Origin: an uncultured Campylobacter sp. | GTDB taxonomy: Bacteria; Campylobacterota; Campylobacteria; Campylobacterales; Campylobacteraceae | Direction: 5' to 3' | Assembly (NCBI RefSeq): GCF_938002845.1 | Contig: NZ_CALKZP010000037.1 | Location: forward strand, 1 to 64,000 | DNA length: 64,000 bases | In this document: positions 26,792 through 35,016 of the stretch, one piece after another | Position numbering within the stretch: position 1 is the first letter of the stretch | Layout: each line of letters opens with the position of its first letter | Program-made: the position numbers and the translations under genes | Notes under the pieces: model-generated | The model's database searches: none | Seen by the model: only the letters and a program-made list of their open reading frames with translations | Told to the model about the DNA's origin: nothing

Positions 26792-26814
26792 AAGCCGATC
26801 CGTGCGGTCGGCTT
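26792..26814 (+). other. Hairpin between ssDNA-binding and coat genes
   Basis: AAGCCGA (26792-26798) pairs with TCGGCTT (26808-26814), with an inner CCG/CGG pair. No T-run follows, so it is not a standard terminator. It may protect or process the abundant coat protein message. Confidence 0.45.
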
Positions 26815-26856
26815 GATAGAACTTGCAAGTTTAAAATTCTTTTTTGGAGGTTTAAG

Positions 26857-27072
26857 ATGAAAATCTTAAATTCTATTTTCGGCAAATTAGCGATTTTGCT
26901 CGGTTCTGTTTTTTTTGGTGCTACGCAGGCTATGGCTGACGTAACTTTTGCGGATGGCAAATTTAGTGGAACTATTGATAGCAATCCTTTCACTTCTGCT
27001 GTCGTCGTCGTTATCGGCTTAATCGGCTTGATTTACGCTGTTAAAGCTGGTCTTGCTTTGCTTAGACGCTAA
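26857..27072 (+). CDS. Major coat protein (pVIII-like)
   Basis: A 71-residue precursor with the classic layout of filamentous phage major coat proteins. The signal peptide ends at QAMA. The mature protein of about 44 residues begins DVTFADGKFSG (amphipathic, acidic), continues with the hydrophobic span AVVVVIGLIGLIYAV and ends with the basic tail KAGLALLRR that contacts DNA. The ribosome-binding site GGAGG is strong, and a rho-independent terminator follows within 6 bases, as expected for the most highly expressed phage gene. Confidence 0.9.
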   Translation: MKILNSIFGKLAILLGSVFFGATQAMADVTFADGKFSGTIDSNPFTSAVVVVIGLIGLIYAVKAGLALLRR

Positions 27073-27077
27073 ATTTT

Positions 27078-27104
27078 ACCGCCCCCTTTCGGGCGGTATT
27101 TTTT
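27078..27104 (+). terminator. Rho-independent terminator after the coat gene
   Basis: ACCGCCC (27078-27084) pairs with GGGCGGT (27091-27097) over a 6-base loop, followed by A and a run of six T. Filamentous phages also place a terminator directly after gene VIII. Confidence 0.88.
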
Positions 27105-27118
27105 GAAAAGGTTTAAAA

Positions 27119-27235
27119 ATGCAGATTTCAATCTTACATATGTCTTTACTTTTAAACGCTTTTTATGCGATTTTGGCGCTTTCGTTCTTTGCGATTAAGT
27201 CTATTTTTGCAGGTTTGGATCTTTTTTCAAAATGA
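27119..27235 (+). CDS. Tiny membrane protein 1 of the inovirus (38 residues)
   Basis: ATG at 27119 after AAAAGGTTTAAAA. The product MQISILHMSLLLNAFYAILAL continues with a hydrophobic helix to KSIFAGLDLFSK. Size, single membrane span and place after the coat gene suit the minor coat proteins pVII/pIX (about 32-33 residues in Ff phages) that cap the virion and start packaging. Its TGA stop overlaps the next ATG (ATGA). Confidence 0.6.
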   Translation: MQISILHMSLLLNAFYAILALSFFAIKSIFAGLDLFSK

Positions 27236-27366
27236 GCGAGGCGGAAATTTTAAGTTTAACCGGTTTGAGCTTAGAGCGATACAGCTCTTTGATGGCGCTT
27301 AGCGGTTGCCTTTGCGGTTTTTTATTCGTTTTAGGGATATTTCTTGCTATCTCTAAAATTAAATAA
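27232..27366 (+). CDS. Tiny membrane protein 2 of the inovirus (44 residues)
   Basis: ATG at 27232 overlaps the previous stop (ATGA), so the two are translationally coupled. The product starts MSEAEILSLTGLSLERYSSL, with the hydrophobic span ALSGCLCGFLFVLGIFLAI and a basic end SKIK. This is the layout of a small virion or assembly membrane protein. It is too small for family assignment. Confidence 0.6.
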   Translation: MSEAEILSLTGLSLERYSSLMALSGCLCGFLFVLGIFLAISKIK

Positions 27367-27384
27367 GGTTTTCGGGGGTTTGCG

Positions 27385-27516
27385 ATGGAATTCGTTTTAA
27401 TTGATTGGATCGGTAATAAGTCGTTTGATTATTTCTTTAGCCTTTTCTTTTGGTTCGGTGTTGCAAATATTCCGTTTCAGTTGGCTTTTACGCTATTTTC
27501 TCGCCGTTGGTCTTAG
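27385..27516 (+). CDS. Tiny membrane protein 3 of the inovirus (43 residues)
   Basis: ATG at 27385 lies 18 bp after the previous stop, with GGGGGTTTGCG before it (a weak ribosome-binding site). The product begins MEFVLIDWIGNKSFDYFFSL, is very aromatic (FWFGVANIPFQ) and ends with the basic SRRWS. One membrane span is likely. It is the last of three consecutive tiny genes between the coat and adhesin genes. Confidence 0.5.
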   Translation: MEFVLIDWIGNKSFDYFFSLFFWFGVANIPFQLAFTLFSRRWS

Positions 27517-27559
27517 GCAAACCCCATTTATTTGCTTGCCTATAAACGAAGCGAAGTGC

Positions 27560-27663
27560 GCGCGGCGTGTAGCTTTCGGACGCCCGAAAGCCGCCGCGCA
27601 TAACAGGGTCGCAGGGGGAGCCGATTTTATGAGCTTGCGATTAAAATCGGGTTCGCTCCCCCT
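27560..27663. promoter_or_regulatory. Pair of very stable hairpins: candidate packaging signal or replication origin
   Basis: Hairpin one (27560-27599): GCGCGGCG pairs with CGCCGCGC and, inside, GCTTTCGG pairs with CCGAAAGC around an ACGC loop, giving 16 pairs with one 4-base bulge. Hairpin two (27613-27663): AGGGGGAGC pairs with GCTCCCCCT and, inside, CGATTTTA pairs with TAAAATCG, giving 17 pairs with one 5-base bulge. They fill the gene-free gap before the adhesin gene. Ff phages keep their packaging signal and origins in similar hairpins. Confidence 0.65.
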
Positions 27664-27688
27664 ACGCAAATTTAAGGAAGAGTAAAAA

Positions 27689-29038
27689 ATGCTTAATAAA
27701 TTAAAATTTATCCCCCTAATCCTCCTACTTGTAGCCACTCTTTCTAATGCCACAGAAATTGGTTGTGGTATTAATCTTATTCCTAAATATGGTGCTCCTA
27801 TCGGAGAGCCTATGCATAAAGAAGATGACCGTTATACTTATAAGCTTGCTTTCGATAGAGAAAATGAGCTTTATATGTATAGATTTAGAAAAGATGGCTC
27901 GGATATAGAAGTTTACCATTATGTTAGAGTTCAAAACAATTATGAAATAACTCAATATCTTGGTTATTCTACTCAGGTGTTTTATAAGGTTGCTTGCGCT
28001 CGAACTTTCCCTTCCTTTATATATCCTTTGAAAAAATTTGATGTCAATGATGATCCTAAGGTCAATACTGCTAAGTATATTATCGATGTTTTCGCTTACG
28101 ATAGTGATTTCGCTACGCAGCATTGTAAGCTCGGTTATGATCTTGCCAATCATAAGTGCGCCGATGATTGCGAGCATATAACCGATAGAGAGTTGCGTTT
28201 TCAATGTGCTTGTGCTAGTCATTTTAAAGATGCGGTTTACGCTGGTACTTTTTCTGCTGATCCCGATACTTGTAAAGGTGAAAATATTAATTATACGCCA
28301 AAATGTTGTTTTGGTTGTAAGAGAAAAGATGGCACTGATTTTCGCGTTGTGGTTAATTCTGCTAATCCTTATGCCGATTATGGCTGCAATTACGATGAAA
28401 TAGATCATTTATATTTGGATGATCCAAAAAAGCCTGATGACAATAAAACTAAACCCGATAAGCCTGATAATAACAATACTAAGCCTAATAAACCTGATAA
28501 GCCAAGTAATCCTGATGATAATAAGACAAAGCCTAATAAGCCTGATCACGGCGGCGGCGGTCATTCAGGCGGTGGCGGGGGCGGTAGTAACCCTCCTGAT
28601 AAACCGGGCGATGACGATAAAGACAAAGATAAAAATGGCACTCACCCGGGTGGCGGTGGCGGTGGCGGTGGTAATCCTGGGGATAAGGATGACGATCAGG
28701 CTAAATTTGATTTTAGTAAATTAAATGAACTTAATGAAACTGTTGAGGGTGGCACTAATAAATTTATGAAAATTTTTGAGGATGCCAAAGATCAAATCGT
28801 TGGTGCTTATAACAGACTTAAGAAAGGTAAATTGAGTGATTTTAAAGTTCATGGTTCTGTTAATAGTTGTCCTTATACTCGCGATTTTGTTATTAAAGAT
28901 GGATTAAGCAAAAAAATTACTATTGATATTTGCGTTGTAGTAAAGGACGCTCGTCCTGTTCTTTATTTTATTTTTTATGCTTTATTTTTATTTCTTTTCT
29001 CGTTATTCACTTATAAAGCTGTTGCGAGGTTATTATAA
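27689..29038 (+). CDS. Minor coat/adsorption protein (pIII-like)
   Basis: A 449-residue protein with the domain order of inovirus pIII. A signal peptide (MLNKLKFIPLILLLVATLSNA) comes first. A Cys-rich N-terminal region (residues 25-230, about 14 Cys including CKRKDG and CCFGC) probably binds the host receptor. A linker of Asp/Lys/Pro/Asn units (DDNKTKPDKPD) and Gly blocks (GGGGGGGG) occupies residues 245-345. A helical domain follows, and a C-terminal membrane anchor (VLYFIFYALFLFLFSLFTY) ends in AVARLL. Ff pIII uses glycine-rich linkers in the same way. RBS AAGGAAGAG. Confidence 0.85.
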   Translation: MLNKLKFIPLILLLVATLSNATEIGCGINLIPKYGAPIGEPMHKEDDRYTYKLAFDRENELYMYRFRKDGSDIEVYHYVRVQNNYEITQYLGYSTQVFYKVACARTFPSFIYPLKKFDVNDDPKVNTAKYIIDVFAYDSDFATQHCKLGYDLANHKCADDCEHITDRELRFQCACASHFKDAVYAGTFSADPDTCKGENINYTPKCCFGCKRKDGTDFRVVVNSANPYADYGCNYDEIDHLYLDDPKKPDDNKTKPDKPDNNNTKPNKPDKPSNPDDNKTKPNKPDHGGGGHSGGGGGGSNPPDKPGDDDKDKDKNGTHPGGGGGGGGNPGDKDDDQAKFDFSKLNELNETVEGGTNKFMKIFEDAKDQIVGAYNRLKKGKLSDFKVHGSVNSCPYTRDFVIKDGLSKKITIDICVVVKDARPVLYFIFYALFLFLFSLFTYKAVARLL

Positions 29039-29433
29039 TGGGTAGGATTGTAAGTTTTTTAGGCTCTTTTGTAGCTAAATGGGGCGGTGCTATAATTAGA
29101 TTTGGGCTTATGCTCGGTATAGTTATGTTTTTTGCTAAATTTGCTGTTCCTTTTTTTGTAGATTTAATGGACGCTATTGCTTTCATATTATCTAAGGTTA
29201 ATGCTTTAATAGATTATATAAATTCTTATTCTGGTAATTCAAATGAGATTATATCCTTATTTTTTAATGTTCTTAAGTCTATTGGTTTTATTGACGCTTT
29301 TGGTGATGCTTATACTTTATTCAAACCTATATTTTTCACTTTGATTGTAGCTTTAGGTGGAAAAGTTGTTATGAGATTCTTATCTTTATTTGTTAAGTTG
29401 CTTAATTACCTCTTTATTTCTAGGATTGATTAA
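29038..29433 (+). CDS. Minor coat protein (pVI-like)
   Basis: A 131-residue, strongly hydrophobic protein with three to four membrane segments (about 18-38, 40-60, 95-112). It starts at the ATG overlapping the pIII-like stop by one base (TAATG). Place and hydrophobicity match pVI (DUF2523-like), which sits with pIII at the virion end and releases the particle. Confidence 0.75.
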   Translation: MGRIVSFLGSFVAKWGGAIIRFGLMLGIVMFFAKFAVPFFVDLMDAIAFILSKVNALIDYINSYSGNSNEIISLFFNVLKSIGFIDAFGDAYTLFKPIFFTLIVALGGKVVMRFLSLFVKLLNYLFISRID

Positions 29434-29434
29434 A

Positions 29435-30544
29435 ATGGCTATCTCATATCTTACCGGCATACCGAAAAGCGGAAAGACTTATTTAGCCGTTTATCAAATT
29501 TATAAAAATTTTATCGAAGTTCCTAAGCCTTCTTTTTTCGATAAATTTATCAAAAAACCCAAGAAAGCTGATAAATATACTATCTGCTGGACGAATATAA
29601 ATGAATTTGACTACTCCAAAAGCGAAAAAATCAAGCCTTTAGATATTAACGATTTTAAATATAATCTTAGCTTGCTTTATGATCTTTATATGGGTGGCGC
29701 TAACGATACTGAATTAAATGAAAAGGCTTCGGATTTTAAGCTTAATCACTGCTTGATCGTTATCGATGAGGCACATAATTTTTTTACTAAAAAGAGTGAT
29801 GAAATTTTAACCTGGTGGCTTACTTACCATGCGCATTTGTTCCAAGATATTTGGCTTATATCGCAGGATTTAAGCCTAATTGATACAGGTTACAAGGCTG
29901 TAGCCGAGTATTTTTATAAAGCCGTAGAACCTGCTCGTCGTCTTATTACTAATCGTCTTAGGTATCAGCAGTTCATTAGCTACCGAATGAATCAAAACGA
30001 TATGATTAAGGGTGGTGGTTTTACTTTACCTGCTCTTAATGAGGTCTTTGACCTTTACGTTGCGGGTTCTAAGGAAAAAGGCTCATCTATCGTAGTTAAA
30101 TTTTTTGGTTTAGCTGTGGTGCTCTGTTTCTTTTGTTTTTTGGCGTTCTACCGCTTTTATTCGCTCTTTAAGCCTGCTGATGAGCCTGCTCCCGCCCCCG
30201 ATATCCAATCCAATCAACCTATTGAAAGCGGAAGCGGTAACAGCACTAAAGCTTTATTCAACGCCTCTAATCCAAATCCTAGTGAGCCTCCTATAGGCTA
30301 CATATACCAAATCTATTGTTTCTACGATCGTTGCTCCATTCAAAACGGCACTTACGATCATTTCGATCAGAGATACTTAAATTTTATTTTTTTGCGCTCC
30401 CCGCCTAAATTTAATGTGCGCTCGTTTAAAGGTAAAGGTATTACGTATTTCTTTGTTGGCTTTGATAAGCCCGTTTTTGATAACTTAAAAAAGGAAGAGT
30501 TAAATGAAAAAAGTTCTTTTTCTAGTGCTATTTATTCTAAGTAG
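29435..30544 (+). CDS. zot: Zonular occludens toxin-like assembly ATPase (Zot/pI)
   Basis: A 369-residue protein. ATG at 29435, two bases after the previous stop, gives MAISYLTGIPKSGKTYLAVY with a Walker A loop (GIPKSGKT) at residues 8-15; an in-frame ATG at 29390 lies inside the upstream gene. Walker B is at about 106-113 (HCLIVIDEAHNFF). A single membrane span at about 225-247 (FGLAVVLCFFCFLAFY) separates the cytoplasmic ATPase from a periplasmic tail with Pro-rich linker and cysteines (IYCFYDRCS). pI/Zot drives virion extrusion together with pIV. Toxic effects of Zot on epithelia are reported for some Campylobacter; whether this one acts so is unknown. Confidence 0.9.
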   Translation: MAISYLTGIPKSGKTYLAVYQIYKNFIEVPKPSFFDKFIKKPKKADKYTICWTNINEFDYSKSEKIKPLDINDFKYNLSLLYDLYMGGANDTELNEKASDFKLNHCLIVIDEAHNFFTKKSDEILTWWLTYHAHLFQDIWLISQDLSLIDTGYKAVAEYFYKAVEPARRLITNRLRYQQFISYRMNQNDMIKGGGFTLPALNEVFDLYVAGSKEKGSSIVVKFFGLAVVLCFFCFLAFYRFYSLFKPADEPAPAPDIQSNQPIESGSGNSTKALFNASNPNPSEPPIGYIYQIYCFYDRCSIQNGTYDHFDQRYLNFIFLRSPPKFNVRSFKGKGITYFFVGFDKPVFDNLKKEELNEKSSFSSAIYSK

Positions 30545-31673
30545 CGCCTTGTCTGAAGAAATTAAGCTAAATTTGCTTGATTTCGCCAACGTTGCCAGCC
30601 ATAATTCAAAAATAGATATTCTAATTAGCGATGAGATAGATTCAAATAGCTTTTATTTTTATACGTCCAAGAATTCAGATGTAACGATAAAGCACTTTCG
30701 CAAAGCCATAGAAAGTAAAGGCTTAAAGCTTATACTTACTGACGGCTTTTATTACGTCTTTAAGAAGAATAAGGACTATGGCGATGCTAATGGCAGCATT
30801 AGCGCCGAACGCAGGCTAAGGTATCTTACTCTTGCAAATAACTCTTACGACGATGCCGATAAGATAGTAAGCAAGATGACCGATCAAAACTCAAGCTATA
30901 TCAGATCTACGAACTCCGTTGTATTCAAAGCAAGCGATGATGAATATAGCGACATAATAGATTTCGTCCAAAGAAGTGATAAAAAGCTCGAGCAAGTAAA
31001 TTTCAAGCTTACTATACTTGAAACCAATACCAACGATTATAAAGATATAGGCTCGCATCTAAATTCTTTAGGCGACGTCGTTACCCGCTCCGATCTAAAC
31101 TATTTCATAAACCTAATTACTATGCCTTATAGTGCTGAAACAAACGTAGTAACTACAAAGAAACGAGGCTTTTACGGCGTTCTTAGCCTGCTTCAGCAAA
31201 ACGGCGTAACTACCATAAAGCAAAGTCCGTTTCTGGTCGCAAAGAGCGGCGCCGAGGTATATTTTTCCTCCGTCGAAAACGTGCCGTATCTAACGAACAC
31301 CAGCACCTATACGCAAAACGGCACCGCCACTCAAAACAGCTACGAGTATAAAGACGTTGGCCTAAAGATTAAAATTCGCCCGGTTGTGCTTCAGAATTCA
31401 AACGTTGATTTCAGCCTTGATTTGGTGGTTGAGGACTTATTAGATACGCAAAACACCCTTACGCCGCGCACGAGCAAAAAGGAACTTAGGTCGAACTATA
31501 GCCTTAAGCGGGGCGAGCTTCTCGTTTTAAGTGGTATTAACAAAGACGTAGCCTATTCAAAACGCAACGGCGTGCCGCTACTCAAAGACATACCTATTTT
31601 AAAATACCTCTTTTCCATAGAACAAAACTACAAAAGCACTAGCATTATTACTCTTACGATAGAGGTAAATTAA
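30504..31673 (+). CDS. Outer-membrane secretin (pIV-like)
   Basis: A 389-residue protein with a signal peptide (MKKVLFLVLFILSSALSEE). N-domains of the secretin type follow (IDILISDEID, TIKHFRKAIESKGLKLILTDG), then the conserved secretin barrel: VNFKLTILETN, QQNGVTTIKQSPFLVAKSG, VGLKIKIRPVV, and ELLVLSGINKDVAYSKRNGVPLLKDIPILKYLF. It forms the channel through which the phage leaves. It overlaps zot by 41 bases, and its ribosome-binding site AAGGAAGAGT lies inside zot. Confidence 0.9.
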   Translation: MKKVLFLVLFILSSALSEEIKLNLLDFANVASHNSKIDILISDEIDSNSFYFYTSKNSDVTIKHFRKAIESKGLKLILTDGFYYVFKKNKDYGDANGSISAERRLRYLTLANNSYDDADKIVSKMTDQNSSYIRSTNSVVFKASDDEYSDIIDFVQRSDKKLEQVNFKLTILETNTNDYKDIGSHLNSLGDVVTRSDLNYFINLITMPYSAETNVVTTKKRGFYGVLSLLQQNGVTTIKQSPFLVAKSGAEVYFSSVENVPYLTNTSTYTQNGTATQNSYEYKDVGLKIKIRPVVLQNSNVDFSLDLVVEDLLDTQNTLTPRTSKKELRSNYSLKRGELLVLSGINKDVAYSKRNGVPLLKDIPILKYLFSIEQNYKSTSIITLTIEVN

Positions 31674-31703
31674 GATGAGCATGAGAACATACGGCTCATT
31701 ATG

Positions 31704-31769
31704 CAAGGGACAACCGAAGAGCAAAAGCGAGCTAAGCGCCAGCGCAGCGAGCTTTTGCTCTCTCCCTTG
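31704..31769. promoter_or_regulatory. Long hairpin upstream of the replication gene: candidate origin
   Basis: CAAGGGA (31704-31710) pairs with TCCCTTG (31763-31769), and inside it AGAGCAAAAGC (31718-31728) pairs with GCTTTTGCTCT (31751-31761); the tip holds GCGC/GCGC. It fills the only gap between the secretin and Rep genes. Filamentous phages place the plus-strand origin next to the initiator gene. No T-run follows, so a simple terminator is less likely. Confidence 0.6.
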
Positions 31770-31811
31770 TCAATTTAATAAAAATCTGTCACTCTTAAAT
31801 AAAGATTAAAG

Positions 31812-33164
31812 ATGTTTGGACTAAATGAGGCTGATCTTTCAGCCGTAAAGCTTAAAATTGACAGACAACGGAAGTTTTTACAAGATTACAGATTTGTAAA
31901 TTCTTTCGGTGAAGAAAAAAGCCTGCTTTCGGTTTCAAAGTCCGCAAATTTTTCAAGCACCTATTACGCCGAGGTAGCCAATAGGACAAATACTATCCAT
32001 ATGCTTTCAGTCAAGCATGAGCTAGTGCCCGTGTTTCTTACTATCACGCTTAATGGCTGCTTCCGTAAGGCGCTAGTGGGTAATTTTGCTACCTTTACCA
32101 CCAAGGACATTAGATCGCTTCCGATTGAGCAGAAACAAAAGCTTAATGAGGGCGTGCCCTTTACTATTAAGGATTTAGCCAACGTACTAAATTATAATTT
32201 TCATAAATTTACTAAACGCTTCAGGCGCGTTTATGAGGGCGAAGTATTTCAGTATATACGCACCTTTGAGCCGCATAAAAATGACGGCGTGCCGCATATT
32301 CATGCTTTGATATATGCCCCAAGGCATACAATCCCTTACTTGCTTAAAATTTATAAAGACGTGTTCTACGCCCCGCAAAACCTAAGAAACGAGCGTTTGA
32401 CCCCGGCTCAGATAGCAAATGGCGAGATAAACGGCTTTCAGACCTCTATAAACAATGCCACGGGCTACGTGATGAAGTATATTACCAAGACCTTTATAAA
32501 TTTCAACGAAACTGACGATATTAACGAGGTTCAAGCGTGGTTTATAAAGCATAAAATTCGCAGGTTTTTATCCTCGCAAAACCCAATCCCGCTTTGGGTT
32601 TACCGTAAGATAAATTTCATTAAAGGTTTGCGTGATCTCGGCAACCTTAATATTCTAAAAGACTTCGATAATACGCTTATAGAGTGGGATTATAAGAGCC
32701 AAAGTATCTTTATGTCTATCCCATATACTTCAGAGGAGCTTATATATGAGGATGGACACCTGCTATATTACGTCTGCGGTAGGCTCATGCACGAATACGT
32801 TAAAAATATCAATCCGGCTCAAAACGTCGGTAAAATCCAGTCTCACGAGTTAAAATCTATTCAAAGTTTCTATAATAGCGGTATTAAGCCAGTTTATTAC
32901 AACCCATATAAGATATTTCGCACCGCTTGGAAAGACATGAGCGACGAGCGCCTAAAATTATACTGGCGCGATAATCAAAATGAAATGACCGATGACATTC
33001 TAAGCGTCCAAGATTACGCTATGCTTGAGAATGAGATGATCGAGCGCGGGTTTCTGCAGAGGTATAAAAATCATATCAGATATTTTACCGAGCATGCTTT
33101 AGAGGATATTAGAGAGCTAGAATTTAAGTATTCCAATAACGGCGTTATGCCGTATCCGTTTTAG
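31812..33164 (+). CDS. Rolling-circle replication initiator (HUH endonuclease)
   Basis: A 450-residue protein. Motif 1 is VPVFLTITLNG near residue 75, motif 2 VPHIHALIYAP near 160-170 (the His-hydrophobic-His metal site), and motif 3 TGYVMKYITK near 217-226, whose tyrosines would attack the DNA. This is the order of HUH Rep proteins (pII-like replication initiation in inoviruses), which nick the double-stranded origin to start plus-strand synthesis. The C-terminal part is helical and of unknown use. It sits just after the hairpin at 31704-31769. Confidence 0.85.
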   Translation: MFGLNEADLSAVKLKIDRQRKFLQDYRFVNSFGEEKSLLSVSKSANFSSTYYAEVANRTNTIHMLSVKHELVPVFLTITLNGCFRKALVGNFATFTTKDIRSLPIEQKQKLNEGVPFTIKDLANVLNYNFHKFTKRFRRVYEGEVFQYIRTFEPHKNDGVPHIHALIYAPRHTIPYLLKIYKDVFYAPQNLRNERLTPAQIANGEINGFQTSINNATGYVMKYITKTFINFNETDDINEVQAWFIKHKIRRFLSSQNPIPLWVYRKINFIKGLRDLGNLNILKDFDNTLIEWDYKSQSIFMSIPYTSEELIYEDGHLLYYVCGRLMHEYVKNINPAQNVGKIQSHELKSIQSFYNSGIKPVYYNPYKIFRTAWKDMSDERLKLYWRDNQNEMTDDILSVQDYAMLENEMIERGFLQRYKNHIRYFTEHALEDIRELEFKYSNNGVMPYPF

Positions 33165-33174
33165 GAGTTTTACG

Positions 33175-34041
33175 ATGTTGCTTAACGAGCTTTTTAATGA
33201 TTACGTAGAATTTTACGAGCTAATACTTCGTAAGCATACTTTAGAAAGCGATATATCAACTTATAAGAAGCATATAGCTTCAAGCTTGGGCGAAAAAGAC
33301 GTAAGCAATATAAGCTTTTTAGATATTCAAAGGCTTTGTAATAACTTAATCAAAGCTGATTATAAAATCAAGACCGTTAAGAATATCCTTGCAAAGCTAC
33401 ACGTAATCTTTAAATTCGCTCAAAAGCTTGAGCTTATAACTAAAAATCCCTGCGACTTTGTTGAGCTACCTAAATTTGACAATAAACGATACTTTGATTA
33501 TTCGTTGCTTGTTCAAAAGAAATTTATCAAAGCTATCTGCGATAATACCGAAAGTAGTGCCGATATATTTTTTTTCCTGCTTCACGGCAGGCGCAAGAAT
33601 GAGGTTTTAAGTCTTTGTTGGAGCGATGTAAATTTAAAAACTAAAACTTATGTTATCCCTTATCAAATCAATAAAGCTAAGCGCGATATGGTCTATTCTA
33701 TGAGTGACGAGCTTTATAAAAGGCTATTAAAGCTTTATATAGCCGCAAAACAGAATAATCAGCTAAATGGCTACGTCTTTGTCAATCCTGCTACTGGGTC
33801 AAAATTCGTTGATTTACGTAGGAGTTGGAATTCTTTGTTAAAGAGGAATAATCTACCTAAAATCAGGCTTCACGATATAAGGCATCTTATCGGCACTTAC
33901 TGCATAAATTATCTTAAGCTTCCGATCGAGCAAGTGAGTTTTACTCTCGGTCATACGAATATCATTACTACGCAAAAATACATCACTGCTAATATAAAAC
34001 AATCGAAAAATACTATTGAAAATTTGATGAATTCCGTTTAA
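33175..34041 (+). CDS. int: Tyrosine recombinase (phage integrase)
   Basis: A 288-residue integrase. Residues 1-100 form the helical core-binding domain (LLNELFNDYVEFYELILRKH, VKNILAKLHVIFKFAQKLEL). The catalytic domain shows the first Arg in LLHGRRKNEVLSL near 138, LHDIRHLIGTYC near 232-243 (His-x-x-Arg), FTLGHTNIITTQKYI with the third His and nucleophile Tyr near 258-269. Filamentous phages often rely on host XerCD; having an own integrase next to attR explains insertion into a tRNA gene. It is 10 bp after Rep. Confidence 0.92.
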   Translation: MLLNELFNDYVEFYELILRKHTLESDISTYKKHIASSLGEKDVSNISFLDIQRLCNNLIKADYKIKTVKNILAKLHVIFKFAQKLELITKNPCDFVELPKFDNKRYFDYSLLVQKKFIKAICDNTESSADIFFFLLHGRRKNEVLSLCWSDVNLKTKTYVIPYQINKAKRDMVYSMSDELYKRLLKLYIAAKQNNQLNGYVFVNPATGSKFVDLRRSWNSLLKRNNLPKIRLHDIRHLIGTYCINYLKLPIEQVSFTLGHTNIITTQKYITANIKQSKNTIENLMNSV

Positions 34042-34147
34042 GTAAAAAATAAGCGTTGTGATCCATACGCTTAAAATAAGCTTAATGCTTTCCATTAGAA
34101 AAATAAGAATATTTTAAGATTTTATCAAATGCCTTTGTAATGGGTGT

Positions 34148-34223
<76 letters not shown>

Positions 34224-34264
34224 ATAAAAAAACGCGAATAAATTTAAAATAGCATTCGCGAAAG

Positions 34265-34339
34265 TGGATGGGGTAGGAGGATTCGAACCTCCGAATGATT
34301 GGACCAAAACCAATTGCCTTGCCACTTGGCTATACCCCA
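34265..34339 (-). tRNA. tRNA-Gln (UUG)
   Basis: Full cloverleaf on the minus strand beginning TGGGGTATAGCC, with the anticodon loop TTTTGGT (anticodon TTG) and the 3' end CTACCCCATCCA with encoded CCA. It lies 41 bp upstream of tRNA-fMet on the same strand, so the two may share a transcript. Confidence 0.93.
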
Positions 34340-34472
34340 AAACTATAAAAATGTAATTATACATAAATATTTACGTAATGTCAATACTATCTTATACGAA
34401 ATTCTTAGATTTTAATGAGTAGAAAATTTTAAAATCAATATATCTTATAAGCAAATATTTAAATCTGTAAAA

Positions 34473-34501
34473 TAAAAAAGCCCTAGCTAAATGCTAGGGC
34501 T
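34473..34501 (-). terminator. Rho-independent terminator of the pilin gene
   Basis: On the minus strand AGCCCTAGC pairs with GCTAGGGCT around ATTTA, followed by a run of six T. It stands about 28 bp after the pilin stop codon. Confidence 0.88.
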
Positions 34502-34529
34502 AAAAATCAATAATATTTATAACTATTTA

Positions 34530-34961
34530 TTAGTTATAAACTACACCCTTGCCACCAAATTTAAGCTTCGCACCATTAGCCTTAATTTGATCAGCAACTT
34601 GCTGTAAACCAGGCATTTCCCATACTTGTTTACATAGTCCAGTTGCGTTATCTACAGCTACTTTTATAGTACCATTACCACCATCTATATCAGTAGGTTG
34701 AGTATTTACTGTAAAACAAGTACTTCCTTTTGCCTTTACTGGATTAGCAACATTTGACATCTCGCTATAAGTTGTACTAAAATTACCTTGTGAAGTATAA
34801 TAAGCACCTAAATCGCTTACTACTGTTTGAATATTTGTAGCTGCCTTAGAAACCTCAGCATCATCACGAGTAGCTGCAAGTCTTGGAATAGCAACAGCTG
34901 CCAAAATACCTAAAATAACGATAACGAAGATCAACTCGATCATAGTAAAACCTTTTTTCAT
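34530..34961 (-). CDS. Type IV pilin-like / pseudopilin protein
   Basis: A 143-residue prepilin. The start MKKGFTMIELIFVIVILGIL has the prepilin peptidase site (KKG before FTMIE, with Glu at +5) and the hydrophobic helix that anchors and assembles the fibre. The globular part has a disulfide-type Cys pair (GSTCFTV and GLCKQVW), near residues 82 and 109. Campylobacter lack classic type IV pili; related prepilins serve type II secretion-like or DNA-uptake (Cts) machines. A perfect promoter upstream and a terminator downstream make it an independent, probably strongly expressed gene. Confidence 0.88.
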   Translation of the reverse strand: MKKGFTMIELIFVIVILGILAAVAIPRLAATRDDAEVSKAATNIQTVVSDLGAYYTSQGNFSTTYSEMSNVANPVKAKGSTCFTVNTQPTDIDGGNGTIKVAVDNATGLCKQVWEMPGLQQVADQIKANGAKLKFGGKGVVYN

Positions 34962-35016
34962 GGTTTACTCCTTAAATAAAATTCATCCCGCATACCTATA
35001 TGCGAAACTTGGCAGA

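Noticed and set aside
27725..28408. 227-codon frame on the minus strand inside the pIII-like gene
   Set aside because: It is an Ile-rich shadow of the Asp/Asn-rich coding strand; the plus strand has signal peptide, Cys domain and anchor.
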